Of a DNA stretch of 50,692 nucleotides, positions 25,543-34,671 are shown piece after piece. The position numbers and the translations under genes were made by a program. Each line of letters begins with the position of its first letter. Within the stretch, counting starts at the first letter, position 1. The stretch is from Mesorhizobium sp. (lineage in GTDB: Bacteria > Pseudomonadota > Alphaproteobacteria > Rhizobiales > Rhizobiaceae): positions 1-50,692 of the forward strand of contig JAEKLU010000219.1 in the NCBI GenBank assembly GCA_019509685.1. The letters run 5' to 3'. The notes beneath the pieces were generated by a model. The model saw only the letters and a list, made by a program, of their open reading frames with translations, did no database searches and had not been told where the DNA came from.

Positions 25543-27297
25543 TCACGGCCTGGATTTGTCCAAAAACCGTATCAACCCCGTTTCATATCGCTTGGCGGCC
25601 GCGGCCAATCTTGCCTTTTCCTGGCCATTCTCTGCACGGGCAGCCATGCGCCAGAGCCCTAACTGAAACGCGAGGTAGCAAGGTTCGAAGTGGCCAACGA
25701 GGCCGGCTTCGATGTGGCGCTTTAGAGCGGCATCCACGCGATCGATTAACATTGCCACCTCGCTGTCCGATAATCCGTGCTCAACCCGGGCGCCGGCGAT
25801 GTCCCACTCTATCGGCTGGCAACCAATCAAATCGTGTCCGCGGCAATGGTCCACGCCATCCGCCTTGACGAGCGTCCCGTCGCCGCAAACGAGGAATTCC
25901 CATGGATGAAGTCTTCCGTCGGTTTCGACCCGCTGCAGCGCTTGCACGGAGACCTGCTCCGAGAGCAAGTCGCGCAGCTTCGCCGCGCGGTTCTCACCCA
26001 GAATTTCACAGGTATTGTGAACCGCCATCTCCGCAAGCGCCAGCAATGAAGCCCCCGGTTCACAGCTTCGCAAATCGAGCGCACGCCAGGCCAGATAGCG
26101 TGCGAGTTCGGAGACAAGCCTTTCTCTCGGCAGCGTTGCCTGATCCATTGTGGTGCCGTCGACCCAGCGTTCGACAAGAAAGCCGTGACAGAGTCCGACG
26201 ACTTCCGGCCCAAATCCGGCCTCGTAAAGCATCGCCGCGGTCCTCGCCTTGCGCTGCCCCGTTTCACCGAGGCCAGCAAACTTGACGAGCCAGCGATCCC
26301 GGTCCGCAAACGCCAGAAACTTTCGCCGTTCGACGCCGCGTTGACTGGGCGGCCAGCGCTCCTCGTGGGCGTAGTGAAGGCTTCGCCACTCCCCGCCGGA
26401 TATCTCGGTCAGATGCAATTCCGAACTGCCAACCGCCTCGGCAACCCAATTGCGCAACGCCGGAATTTGCGAGTTCTCGGAGAATGTCGTTTCAAACGTC
26501 GTCGCCACATGCTTGTGGCAGTGCGACCAAGTCTCGCGAATGTCCTGCGACGCTTCGGCGCCCGGTCCGGCTGAATGGCTGGGGAACAGGTGAATCCGGG
26601 CGATATCCACGCCCAGATCCCGCAGCCATGCGACGACAGCGTGCATCGAACTTCCCGACAAGCCTGGCCCCTCGTCGACGACCGCGAAGCAACACGACGG
26701 TTCATCCTTCCAGGCCTCGATCAGTTGCCGATCCGCGCTGACGTGCCTGCGGAAAGGATGGCCGATAGGACGCACGCTGATTGGCGCCGGCGCTTCAATC
26801 GCCGCGGCAACTACAGCTGCAAGCCCAAGGCCGATGCTGCGGATGCCGATGACACATGTGTTCGCGTCGAGGCCCGATGCCAGCGCCGCGCTGAGATAGC
26901 TCTCCGGGTAGAGCGCATAGTGCGCATAGCCCTCGGCCGTGCCGACAACAATCTCTGTCCGGCAGTCGAGTCCACCCAGTATGCGCAGGAGTTCCCGATC
27001 GAGGGCGCCCTTTGCGGCGAAACCGCTTTGCCATGACTTCGCCACCTCGGCTGCAAGCCCGACCAGCAGCTTGGCGCCTTGCTGCTGCCGCGGCGAGTTC
27101 TTGTCCATATTGTGGATATCGAACTCGACATCTGCGAGCCCTTGAACCAGCTCCGACACGCTGACGAATAGGTTGACCAACGCAGCATGGCGTTGGATGC
27201 CGCAGGGCACGCTATCGAGAGTTTCTCCCATTGCGTAGGCCGCCTCGCGAAGCTGTTGTGCGTCCCTAGTCTGTTTGTGGTCGCCGTAAACAATCAT
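25543..27297 (-). CDS. PRTase-like domain fused to an APH/kinase-like domain
   Basis: 584 residues from ATG 27295-27297; an upstream in-frame ATG at 27399 lacks support. The N-terminal half (to about residue 280) resembles a phosphoribosyltransferase: [16 protein letters not shown] looks like a PRPP-binding loop after a beta strand. The C-terminal half resembles the aminoglycoside-phosphotransferase/choline-kinase fold (FLVERWVDG, then [10 protein letters not shown], then PIEWDIAG). In that fold the catalytic HGDxHxxN region normally carries Asp and Asn; here it reads DGRLHPWE, so the kinase site is altered. It is the only minus-strand gene between the two halves of the glycan cluster. It may modify a nucleoside, polyol or inositol derivative; this is inference. 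Confidence 0.65.
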   Translation of the reverse strand: MIVYGDHKQTRDAQQLREAAYAMGETLDSVPCGIQRHAALVNLFVSVSELVQGLADVEFDIHNMDKNSPRQQQGAKLLVGLAAEVAKSWQSGFAAKGALDRELLRILGGLDCRTEIVVGTAEGYAHYALYPESYLSAALASGLDANTCVIGIRSIGLGLAAVVAAAIEAPAPISVRPIGHPFRRHVSADRQLIEAWKDEPSCCFAVVDEGPGLSGSSMHAVVAWLRDLGVDIARIHLFPSHSAGPGAEASQDIRETWSHCHKHVATTFETTFSENSQIPALRNWVAEAVGSSELHLTEISGGEWRSLHYAHEERWPPSQRGVERRKFLAFADRDRWLVKFAGLGETGQRKARTAAMLYEAGFGPEVVGLCHGFLVERWVDGTTMDQATLPRERLVSELARYLAWRALDLRSCEPGASLLALAEMAVHNTCEILGENRAAKLRDLLSEQVSVQALQRVETDGRLHPWEFLVCGDGTLVKADGVDHCRGHDLIGCQPIEWDIAGARVEHGLSDSEVAMLIDRVDAALKRHIEAGLVGHFEPCYLAFQLGLWRMAARAENGQEKARLAAAAKRYETGLIRFLDKSRP

Positions 27298-27384
27298 CAA
27301 CCGAATTTCCAAGGCCTGCCATGCGCCAACGCGGCGTGCCCGGCTTTGATCCATCCCGCCTCGCGCAATTTTTCCATAGGCAAA

Positions 27385-27409
27385 GGAACATTCCGGCACG
27401 CCGGAGGTT
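27385..27409 (+). promoter_or_regulatory. EcfG-type promoter for the inositol operon
   Basis: GGAAC at 27385-27389, 16-base spacer, GGTT at 27406-27409, 44 bases before the GTG at 27454. Confidence 0.65.
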
Positions 27410-27453
27410 CGGCGCGAGGAACTTACCTTTTAACAGCACAGGGCGGCAGTTTC

Positions 27454-28557
27454 GTGGGATCGAAAAAGGTTCGAATTGGTATCGTTGGAATCGGCAATTG
27501 TGCGTCCTCGCTGGTGCAGGGTCTCTCCTATTATCGTCATGCAAAGAGCAACGAACCGATCCCAGGGCTGATGCATGCCGACCTCGGCGGCTACCATGTC
27601 GACGACATCGAGATCGCCTGTGCATTCGATGTCGCCAAGAGCAAGGTTGGTCGCGACGTCGCTGAAGCGATCTATGCCGCCCCGAACAACACGTTCCGCT
27701 TTGCCGACGCGGCGACAACCGGCGTTCATGTCGAGCGCGGACCGACGCTTGATGGTATCGGCAAGTATTTGCGCGACGAAATCGAAGAAGCGCCGGAGCC
27801 GGTTGCCAACGTCAGTGAGATCCTGCGCAACAGCGGCGCTGACGTGCTGGTCTCCTATCTGCCGGTGGGTTCTGAGGAGGCGACGCGATTCTACGCAGAA
27901 TGCGCACTCGAGGCTGGCTGCGCCTTCGTCAATTGCATACCCGTTTTCATCGCCTCCCGTCAGGAATGGCGCCGGCGCTTTGAGCAGCGCGGGCTGCCGC
28001 TGGTCGGCGACGACATCAAGAGCCAGGTCGGCGCGACCATCGTGCACCGTTTGCTGGCCAATCTCTTTCGCGAGCGCGGGGTGCGCATCGATCGCACCTA
28101 TCAGCTGAATTTCGGCGGCAACACCGATTTTCTCAACATGCTGGAACGCGAGCGGCTGGAATCGAAGAAAATTTCCAAGACGCAATCGGTGACCAGCCAG
28201 CTCGATGTGCCGTTGGAACCCGGCAACATCCATGTCGGGCCGAGCGACCATGTGCCTTGGCTCACCGACCGCAAATGGGCGTACATCCGTGTCGAAGGCA
28301 CGACCTTCGGCGGTGTGCCGCTCAACGCCGAGCTCAAGCTGGAGGTGTGGGATTCGCCCAATTCGGCCGGCGTGGTGATCGATGCGGTGCGCTGCGCCAA
28401 GCTGGCGCTCGATCGCGGTATAGCGGGGGCACTGACCGGCCCCTGCAGCTATTTCATGAAGTCGCCGCCCGAACAGTTCACCGACGCTGAAGCGCGGCAG
28501 CGCACGCTCGCTTTCATCGCCGGCAAGGACGAGCCCATGCTCGATGCCGCCGAATGA
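27454..28557 (+). CDS. Inositol-3-phosphate synthase
   Basis: 367 residues from GTG 27454; the open frame extends upstream but the EcfG promoter at 27385-27409 lies inside that extension. [20 protein letters not shown] is the NAD-binding start, followed by [13 protein letters not shown] and [10 protein letters not shown], all characteristic of bacterial and eukaryotic Ino1. The enzyme turns glucose-6-phosphate into myo-inositol-1(3)-phosphate, the first step to inositol and mycothiol-type or phosphatidylinositol-type molecules. It heads the second operon run and overlaps the phosphatase gene by four bases. This is the clearest clue to the cluster's product. Confidence 0.85.
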   Translation: MGSKKVRIGIVGIGNCASSLVQGLSYYRHAKSNEPIPGLMHADLGGYHVDDIEIACAFDVAKSKVGRDVAEAIYAAPNNTFRFADAATTGVHVERGPTLDGIGKYLRDEIEEAPEPVANVSEILRNSGADVLVSYLPVGSEEATRFYAECALEAGCAFVNCIPVFIASRQEWRRRFEQRGLPLVGDDIKSQVGATIVHRLLANLFRERGVRIDRTYQLNFGGNTDFLNMLERERLESKKISKTQSVTSQLDVPLEPGNIHVGPSDHVPWLTDRKWAYIRVEGTTFGGVPLNAELKLEVWDSPNSAGVVIDAVRCAKLALDRGIAGALTGPCSYFMKSPPEQFTDAEARQRTLAFIAGKDEPMLDAAE

Positions 28558-29150
28558 CCACAACCTTTTTCTTGATCCGCCATGCGGCACACGACAATGT
28601 CGGCTCCTACCTTGCAGGACGGATGGACGGCGTTTGCCTCGGCGATGCTGGTAAGGCGCAGGCAGCACAGCTTGGCGGCCGCATGGCCCGCGAGCCGGTC
28701 GCAGCGATCTTGTGCAGCCCGCGTGAGCGTACGCGAGAAACGGCCGTGCCGATCGCGCTCGCCTGCGGTGTCGGTGAAATTGCGATCTGCGCCGAACTCG
28801 ATGAGATCGACTTCGGCGACTGGTCGGGAAAGACGTTCGACGAGTTGAGCAGCGACGCCAACTGGCGAGCGTGGAACGACCAGCGGCAGGACGCCAGGAC
28901 GCCGAGCGGCGAGACCATGCTGGATGTTCAACAGCGCATCGTCTCGCTCATGACCGCGGTCCGCGAGCGGCATCAGAACCAGTGTGTCGCCTTGGTCAGC
29001 CATGCCGATGTGATCAAGGCCGCCGTCTGCAGCGTCCTGGGTCTGCCGGCCGGCGACTGCTTCCGCTTTGATATCGATCCGGCTTCGATCACGACAATCG
29101 TGTCCGGGGACTGGGGGGCGAAGCTGATCCGATTGAACGAAATTGCCTGA
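28554..29150 (+). CDS. Histidine phosphatase family protein
   Basis: 198 residues. The phosphatase signature is LIRHAAHD (RHA rather than the usual RHG), followed by [10 protein letters not shown] and the second catalytic His in [13 protein letters not shown]. It overlaps the inositol-phosphate synthase gene by four bases, so the simplest guess is that it removes phosphate from an inositol- or sugar-phosphate intermediate. The family also includes phosphoglycerate mutases and cobalamin-pathway phosphatases, so this is inference from context. Confidence 0.8.
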   Translation: MTTTFFLIRHAAHDNVGSYLAGRMDGVCLGDAGKAQAAQLGGRMAREPVAAILCSPRERTRETAVPIALACGVGEIAICAELDEIDFGDWSGKTFDELSSDANWRAWNDQRQDARTPSGETMLDVQQRIVSLMTAVRERHQNQCVALVSHADVIKAAVCSVLGLPAGDCFRFDIDPASITTIVSGDWGAKLIRLNEIA

Positions 29151-29164
29151 CGAGGACTTGCGCG

Positions 29165-30265
29165 ATGCAGATGGTCATTTTCGGTCTCACGGTTACGTCT
29201 TCATGGGGCAACGGCCATGCCACTCTATGGCGCGGGCTGATCCGAGCCCTCGCCCGGCGCGGTTGGTCCATCACCTTCTTCGAACGCGACACACCCTATT
29301 ATGCCGGCGCGCGCGATCTCGATCAGCTGGAAGGCGGCAAGGTCGTGCTTTACCCGGACTGGGAGGAAATTCGGCGGGCGGCGGAGCGGACGATCAAGCA
29401 ATCGGATGTCGTGATCGTCACCTCTTATTGCCCGGATGCCGTGGATGCCTCGCGTCTGGCACAGCAGGCATGCCCAGGACTGCGTGTTTTCTACGACCTC
29501 GACACGCCGGTCACGCTTGCCCGTATCGAGCAGGGCGAACGTCCCCCCTATTTTGGGCCAGAGGGACTTGCCGATTTCGATCTCGTCCTGAGCTACACAG
29601 GCGGCTCGGCGATCGACGCGCTGAAGACGGTTCTGGGGGCGCGTCATGTGGTGCCGCTCTATGGGCATGTCGATCCCGATCAACACCGGCCGGCAGAACC
29701 GAGAGCCGAATTCGCGGGCGATCTGTCCTATCTCGGAACCTATGCGCCAGATCGGCAGGCAGCCCTCGAAAAACTGCTGGTCCGCGCGGCCGCGCGCTTA
29801 CCAGGCCAACGCTTCATCATCGGTGGTGCGCAATATCCGCAGGAATTCCCGTGGGGCGACAACATCCTCTTCGTCAGGCACCTTCCGCCGGCCGATCATC
29901 CGGCGTTTTTCTCATCCTCACGTCTGACACTGAATGTCACACGCGAGGCAATGGCGCAAAAGGGCTGGTGCCCTTCAGGTCGTTTGTTTGAAGCGGCGGC
30001 ATGTGGGGTGCCGATCATAACCGACACTTGGCCGGGTCTCAGCAGTTTCTTCGAACCCGACAGAGAGATCCTGCTGGCGCACGACACCGACGACGTGGTC
30101 GCGGCGCTCGCCTTACCGGCACGAGAACTCGATGCCATCAAAGACCGTGCGCGTGAACGGGTCCTGGACGAACACACCTCCGCCCGGCGCGCGGCGGAAC
30201 TGGATCATATCCTGGATGAAACCTGGCAAGGGTCGGCCGGCGAAGTGATGAAGGAAGCCGTCTGA
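29165..30265 (+). CDS. CgeB-like glycosyltransferase (paralogue 4)
   Basis: 366 residues. TVTSSWGNGHATLWRGLIRA near the N-terminus and SGRLFEAAACGVPIITD near the C-terminus mark the CgeB-like family; the SSWGNGHAT, LPPADH and LNVTRE segments are shared with the enzyme at 23078. It lies 14 bases after the phosphatase gene and its stop shares a base with the next start (30265). Duplicating this enzyme type in both halves of the cluster suggests a chain built from similar linkages. Confidence 0.8.
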   Translation: MQMVIFGLTVTSSWGNGHATLWRGLIRALARRGWSITFFERDTPYYAGARDLDQLEGGKVVLYPDWEEIRRAAERTIKQSDVVIVTSYCPDAVDASRLAQQACPGLRVFYDLDTPVTLARIEQGERPPYFGPEGLADFDLVLSYTGGSAIDALKTVLGARHVVPLYGHVDPDQHRPAEPRAEFAGDLSYLGTYAPDRQAALEKLLVRAAARLPGQRFIIGGAQYPQEFPWGDNILFVRHLPPADHPAFFSSSRLTLNVTREAMAQKGWCPSGRLFEAAACGVPIITDTWPGLSSFFEPDREILLAHDTDDVVAALALPARELDAIKDRARERVLDEHTSARRAAELDHILDETWQGSAGEVMKEAV

Positions 30266-31068
30266 TGTTGGGCATTGTGCCCGCAGCCGGGCGTGGCAGC
30301 CGCATTCAACCGCTCGGCTTCTCCAAAGAGCTGCTGCCGGTCGGCAGCCGGATCGATGGACAGACCGAGCGTCCCTGCGCGGTCAGCGAGTATCTGGTGC
30401 GGCGGATGGTACTCGCCGGCGTCGACAAGATCTGTTTCATCATCGGATCGGGCAAATCCGACATCCTCGAATATTATGCCGCAGGCTATGGTGATGCCGC
30501 GGCTCTCTTCGTGGTGCAACCCAACCCTGTTGGGCTTTGTGACGCGATTTTCCGGGCAGCCCCCCTCGTCGCCCGCGACGAGACGGTTTTGATCGGTCTC
30601 CCCGACACGATCTGGTTTCCCGAGGACGGTTTCTGCGGCCTGCCGGATGACCGGTTGTCCTTTCTGCTGTTCCCTGTAGAGCGCCCGGAATTCTTCGACG
30701 CCGTCGTTCTCGATCATGACGATCGGGTAAAGGAGATTCAGGTCAAGCGGCAGGACGCCGCCACGAACTGGATCTGGGGCGCTTTCAAGATGCCCGGCCA
30801 TGTCCTGCACCGACTTGCGGCACTCTGGCGGGAGCGGGATCGCCGCGACGAATATATCGGCACGCTGATCAACGCCTACCTCGCGGCGGGTGGCGAGGCG
30901 TATGGAGTCAAAGCCGGGTCCGCCTATGTCGATGTGGGCACTTTCAACGGCTACCGTACAGCCCTTCGCCTGCTCGAAGACGGCGCCGCAGCCGGCCAGC
31001 CCCAGCCTGCAATGACCCTGTCCGCAACACGCTCGCATGTGCCCGTAGCGCCGGGGGAAGGAGCCTGA
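30265..31068 (+). CDS. Sugar-phosphate nucleotidyltransferase
   Basis: 267 residues with the NTP-transferase signature PAAGRGSRIQPLG ... KELLPVG at the N-terminus, then GLPDTIW and YVDVGTFNGY near the C-terminus. The family joins a sugar-1-phosphate to an NTP. It resembles glucose-1-phosphate thymidylyl/uridylyltransferases and is likely to make an activated sugar for the neighbouring glycosyltransferases. The C-terminal 20 residues are low complexity. It starts at the stop of the previous gene and ends two bases before the methyltransferase gene. Confidence 0.8.
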   Translation: MLGIVPAAGRGSRIQPLGFSKELLPVGSRIDGQTERPCAVSEYLVRRMVLAGVDKICFIIGSGKSDILEYYAAGYGDAAALFVVQPNPVGLCDAIFRAAPLVARDETVLIGLPDTIWFPEDGFCGLPDDRLSFLLFPVERPEFFDAVVLDHDDRVKEIQVKRQDAATNWIWGAFKMPGHVLHRLAALWRERDRRDEYIGTLINAYLAAGGEAYGVKAGSAYVDVGTFNGYRTALRLLEDGAAAGQPQPAMTLSATRSHVPVAPGEGA

Positions 31069-31070
31069 CC

Positions 31071-31832
31071 ATGTTGCATTCCCACGCTGAAATCCGCCAA
31101 CGCATTGATGCTCTTGGGCCATGGTTTCACAATATGGAGCTAGGCGGTGTCGAAACCGCTCCCGATCATTTCCTCGGCAATTATCCACTGGTCAAATGGC
31201 GCAAATTCGCTGATGCCATTCCCCCCGACCTGTCCGGCAAGGCCGTGCTCGACATCGGTTGCAATGCCGGGTTCTATTCCATCGAGATGAAACGACGAGG
31301 CGCCGACCGTGTGCTCGGCATTGATTTCGATGACGCCTATCTGGCGCAGGCCCGCTTTGCCGCCGAAATCGCGGATTGCGACATCGAATTCCAGAAACTT
31401 TCGGTCTACGATGTCGGCTCCCTGCGCGAGACATTCGACATCGTGCTGTTCATGGGTGTGCTCTATCACCTGCGCCATCCCTTGCTCGCGCTCGACCTGA
31501 TCCGTGAGCATGTCGCCGGCGACCTGATGATCTTCCAGTCGATGCAACGCGGCAGCGCCGAATTGCCTGCGCTGGAACAAAATTATCATTTCTGGACGCA
31601 TGAGCTGTTCGACCAGCCCGAATTTCCGAAGCTGCACTTCATCGAACACCGTTATGCGGACGACCCGACCAACTGGTGGATTCCCAACCGCGCCTGCACC
31701 GAAGCGATGCTGCGCAGTGCTGGCTTCGAGATCTTTCTGCACCCGGAGCATGAAGTTTATTTCTGCCGAGCTGCCGGCGATCCGGCCGGCGGCGGCGCAG
31801 TCTATGCATCGAAAGGACAGCCCCGTGATTGA
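31071..31832 (+). CDS. SAM-dependent methyltransferase (TIGR04290-like)
   Basis: 253 residues. A Rossmann methyltransferase with LDIGCNAGFYSIEM as motif I. The opening RIDALGPWFHNMELGGVETA and the segment LGNYPLVKWRKF belong to a family I recall as TIGR04290, found together with radical SAM proteins in unknown biosynthetic clusters (to be checked). The long C-terminal half (NWWIPNRACTEAMLRSAGF) resembles tRNA-mo5U34 methyltransferases of the CmoB type, but the context argues for small-molecule methylation. It lies two bases after the nucleotidyltransferase and overlaps the next gene by eight bases. Confidence 0.8.
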   Translation: MLHSHAEIRQRIDALGPWFHNMELGGVETAPDHFLGNYPLVKWRKFADAIPPDLSGKAVLDIGCNAGFYSIEMKRRGADRVLGIDFDDAYLAQARFAAEIADCDIEFQKLSVYDVGSLRETFDIVLFMGVLYHLRHPLLALDLIREHVAGDLMIFQSMQRGSAELPALEQNYHFWTHELFDQPEFPKLHFIEHRYADDPTNWWIPNRACTEAMLRSAGFEIFLHPEHEVYFCRAAGDPAGGGAVYASKGQPRD

Positions 31833-32757
31833 AGCCGCGATGATCTGGAATGAGCCCAACAACAAATCACATTGGGATCCCGAGCTCGATCCTGATTGGA
31901 GCCGTTTTGGCGCCATGGCGATACTGTCGGCGGATGCGATTGCTTCCCAGAACCCAGATTTGACAAAAGTACTCGGCGGCATCTCGCCGATAGACTCCGG
32001 CTTTATCACGCGCATGAAGGAATTGGGCGTTCTGGACCATCTCGACGCGGTCGCGGTGCACGGCTTTCCTCTCGATTGGAACCTCTGGCAAATCCACGAA
32101 TGGCCGCAGAAGATCGGCGAGATCGCTGCCGTTACCGATCTCCCCATCTGGGTCAGCGAAGTGGGCGTTTCGACCTTCGGGGCCGAGGAAATCCAGGTCT
32201 GGGGCCTCAAACGCACCGCCGAACTGCTGATCGGCAATGCACCACGCATCCAGTGGTACAGCCTCTATGATCTGCCGCGTGAATGGGAAGCAACGACGCG
32301 CCACCGCGAAGCGGAGGGCTCCTCGTATTACCGCCATTTCCATATGGGACTGCTGCGCCAGGATGGAACGCCCAAGCCGGCGCTCGAAGAATTCCTGCGC
32401 TACACGCCGGCAATGGGACTGGTGCAGTGGTTCCATTTCGAGGACCCACGGCTGGACGATGCCGTCGCCTGGATGAAGCGGCTCGGCGTCACCAATATGC
32501 GGACGGGGCTTTCCTGGGCCGACAGCTTCAGGCCGAACGCGCTGGACTGGTTCGACCGGCAGATGGAAGCACTCGCCGATTTCGACGTGACCGTCACCTT
32601 CTGCTTCACGCCACAGCACCGCGGGATAATGCCTCACCACACGAGCCCGCCACTGGTGCCCGAGGAATTCGCCGAATTCTGTGCCACCATGGTTGCCCGC
32701 TACGCGCCCGGTAAAATGTCCACCTCGCACCCGACGCAGCGGGCCTCGGCTGCGTGA
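31825..32757 (+). CDS. GH-A clan glycosidase-like protein with permuted barrel order
   Basis: 310 residues from GTG 31825 (AAAGGAC about 7 bases upstream). The N-terminus goes straight to AMIWNEPNNKSHW, the NEP motif whose Glu (E10) is the acid/base of clan GH-A barrels (strand 4). The nucleophile-type Glu112 follows in PIWVSEVGVS (strand 7). Only then, around residues 205-295, come segments that normally precede the NEP motif: LGVTNMRTGLSWAD (strand 1), DVTVTFCFTP (strand 2), and EFAEFCATMVARYAPG just before the end. The order is strands 4-8 then 1-3, a circular permutation. There is no signal peptide. It may cut or transfer a glycosidic (beta-xylosidase/GH39-like) bond in the cluster product. 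Confidence 0.7.
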   Translation: MIEAAMIWNEPNNKSHWDPELDPDWSRFGAMAILSADAIASQNPDLTKVLGGISPIDSGFITRMKELGVLDHLDAVAVHGFPLDWNLWQIHEWPQKIGEIAAVTDLPIWVSEVGVSTFGAEEIQVWGLKRTAELLIGNAPRIQWYSLYDLPREWEATTRHREAEGSSYYRHFHMGLLRQDGTPKPALEEFLRYTPAMGLVQWFHFEDPRLDDAVAWMKRLGVTNMRTGLSWADSFRPNALDWFDRQMEALADFDVTVTFCFTPQHRGIMPHHTSPPLVPEEFAEFCATMVARYAPGKMSTSHPTQRASAA

Positions 32758-32764
32758 GGCTGTC

Positions 32765-33610
32765 ATGCGGCCGAGGCATCAGACGCCGGAAACGCTTGCC
32801 GAATTCTCGGCGCTGTTGGCGGGAAGAGAGGGAGCGGATGGATCCGCCATCATGACCGTGGTTGCGCATCCCGATGACGAGACGATCGGCATCGGCGGAC
32901 ATCTTGCCGGGCTGCGGGCATGCCGGATCGTCCATGTCACCGACGGTGCGCCACGCGACCTCGCCGACGCACACGCCCATGGCTTTGAGTCTCGCCAGGT
33001 CTATGCCGATGCTCGTCGTGGAGAACTCATGGATGCCTTGGCCACTGCCGGCATTTCACCATTATGTCTGACTGCCCTCGGCTACCCCGACAAGGAAGCC
33101 ACGACAAATCTCGTTATGCTGGCGCAGGAGCTTGCCTGCCTTCTTTCCGACCCTAACATTCGGTTCGTCTGCACACATCCTTTCGAAGGCGGCCATCCCG
33201 ACCACGATGCGACCGCCTTCGCCGTTCACGCGGCCTGCCATCTGCTGCGCCGCGACCGGCGGCCTGCCCCAACAATCATCGAAATGGCATTCTATTCGGC
33301 TGGTCCGGATGGTCCGGTATTCCAGGATTTCGTTCGCGGAACCGGCAGCGAATCCATCGAGGTCCGCCTGACCCAAGCGAGCTTTCGGCAGAAGCAGCGT
33401 ATGCTTGCCAGCCATCTGTCGCAGCAGCGAACGTTGGCGCCGTTTTCGAGCCGCACAGAGCGGTTCCGGCTGGCGCCGGATTATGATTTCCTGGCGTTGC
33501 CCAACAACGGCAGGCTCTACTATGAATCGCTGTCGCTGGGCTTCGACCCCCGCACTTGGTTGCGTGCAACCGCCTTCGCCCAACAAGCATTGCGGCTCGA
33601 TCAGCCATGA
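32765..33610 (+). CDS. PIG-L/LmbE family deacetylase
   Basis: 281 residues. The zinc-binding motif [11 protein letters not shown] lies near residue 34-42 and the second motif GGHPDHDAT near 142. These define the LmbE/PIG-L fold, which includes GlcNAc-PI deacetylase, MshB (GlcNAc-inositol deacetylase) and BshB. In a cluster with inositol-phosphate synthase and glycosyltransferases, an N-acetylglucosaminyl-inositol deacetylase is a natural guess. It starts at ATG 32765, 7 bases after the glycosidase stop, and overlaps the next glycosyltransferase by four bases. Confidence 0.85.
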   Translation: MRPRHQTPETLAEFSALLAGREGADGSAIMTVVAHPDDETIGIGGHLAGLRACRIVHVTDGAPRDLADAHAHGFESRQVYADARRGELMDALATAGISPLCLTALGYPDKEATTNLVMLAQELACLLSDPNIRFVCTHPFEGGHPDHDATAFAVHAACHLLRRDRRPAPTIIEMAFYSAGPDGPVFQDFVRGTGSESIEVRLTQASFRQKQRMLASHLSQQRTLAPFSSRTERFRLAPDYDFLALPNNGRLYYESLSLGFDPRTWLRATAFAQQALRLDQP

Positions 33611-34671
33611 CGCTCACGGTCCTCAATGTCGCCTACCCACTCGCGCCCGTTGGGCCGGATGCGGTAGGTGGCGCCGAACAGCTTCTGTCGATGCTCGATC
33701 GGGCACTGGTTAGCGCTGGTCATCGATCCATCGTCATTGGCTGCAGTGGCTCCAGCGCGAGCGGCACTCTTGTGGAAATACCGGCTGAAAACGGCGTGCT
33801 CGATGAGGCGGCGAAGGGCCGCGCGCAGCAGGCTCAACGCAATGCGATCGCCACTGCCCGCGCTAAATGGCCGGTCGATGTGGTGCATCTGCATGGCATC
33901 GACTTCGACGCCTATCTGCCCGACAACGGTCCGACGCTGGTAACGCTTCATCTGCCGCTCGACTGGTATCCCGCCGAAGCCCTTCGCCCGGCACGTGACG
34001 ACCTCTGGCTTCATGCGGTCTCGGCCGCCCAGCAGAAAACCGCGCCACCAGACGCCAGGCTGGTGCCGCTGATTCCGAACGGCGTTGACATCGAAGCGCT
34101 GAACCTGCTGCAGCCGAAGCGAGACTTTGCATTGGTTCTCAGCCGTATCTGCCCGGAAAAAGGCATCCACTTGGCACTGGATGCGGCCAAGCAGGCAGGC
34201 GTGCCGCTGGTCATCGGCGGCAAGGTCTATCCCTACGAAACGCACATGCGCTACTTTCGCGACGAGGTGCAGTGTCGTCTCGACGGCCGTCGCCGTTTCC
34301 TCGGCCCGCTGGGTTTCACCGCCAAGCGGCGCTTCCTCAACGCGGCGCGCTGTCTGGTCATTCCGAGCCTCGCCGCCGAAACCAGTTCGCTTGTCGCCAT
34401 GGAAGCGCTCGCCTGCGGCACACCGGTGGTTGCCTTCCCGAACGGGGCGCTCCCCGACGTGGTCGAGCACGGCAAGACCGGCTTTCTCGTAGGCACCGTC
34501 GAAGAAATGGCCCAAGCCATCGTAGCGGCATCAAGTCTGGACGCCGAAACCTGCCGGGCCGAGGCTCGCCGGCGATTCTCGCTTGAGCGGATGATCTCGT
34601 CTTACATGGATGCGTACCAGGCACTTGCACGGCTTGGCACGGATCGCAGACACCTTGCCGCCACATCGTGA
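33607..34671 (+). CDS. GT4 glycosyltransferase
   Basis: 354 residues from ATG 33607. N-terminal [20 protein letters not shown] is the GT4 acceptor-side loop; the donor domain shows [16 protein letters not shown] and [18 protein letters not shown]. The fold is that of MshA-type and WaaG-type retaining transferases. It follows the deacetylase and precedes the acyltransferase with four-base overlaps on both sides. MshA, which makes GlcNAc-inositol-phosphate, belongs to GT4, which fits the inositol theme; the assignment is inference. Confidence 0.85.
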   Translation: MTLTVLNVAYPLAPVGPDAVGGAEQLLSMLDRALVSAGHRSIVIGCSGSSASGTLVEIPAENGVLDEAAKGRAQQAQRNAIATARAKWPVDVVHLHGIDFDAYLPDNGPTLVTLHLPLDWYPAEALRPARDDLWLHAVSAAQQKTAPPDARLVPLIPNGVDIEALNLLQPKRDFALVLSRICPEKGIHLALDAAKQAGVPLVIGGKVYPYETHMRYFRDEVQCRLDGRRRFLGPLGFTAKRRFLNAARCLVIPSLAAETSSLVAMEALACGTPVVAFPNGALPDVVEHGKTGFLVGTVEEMAQAIVAASSLDAETCRAEARRRFSLERMISSYMDAYQALARLGTDRRHLAATS

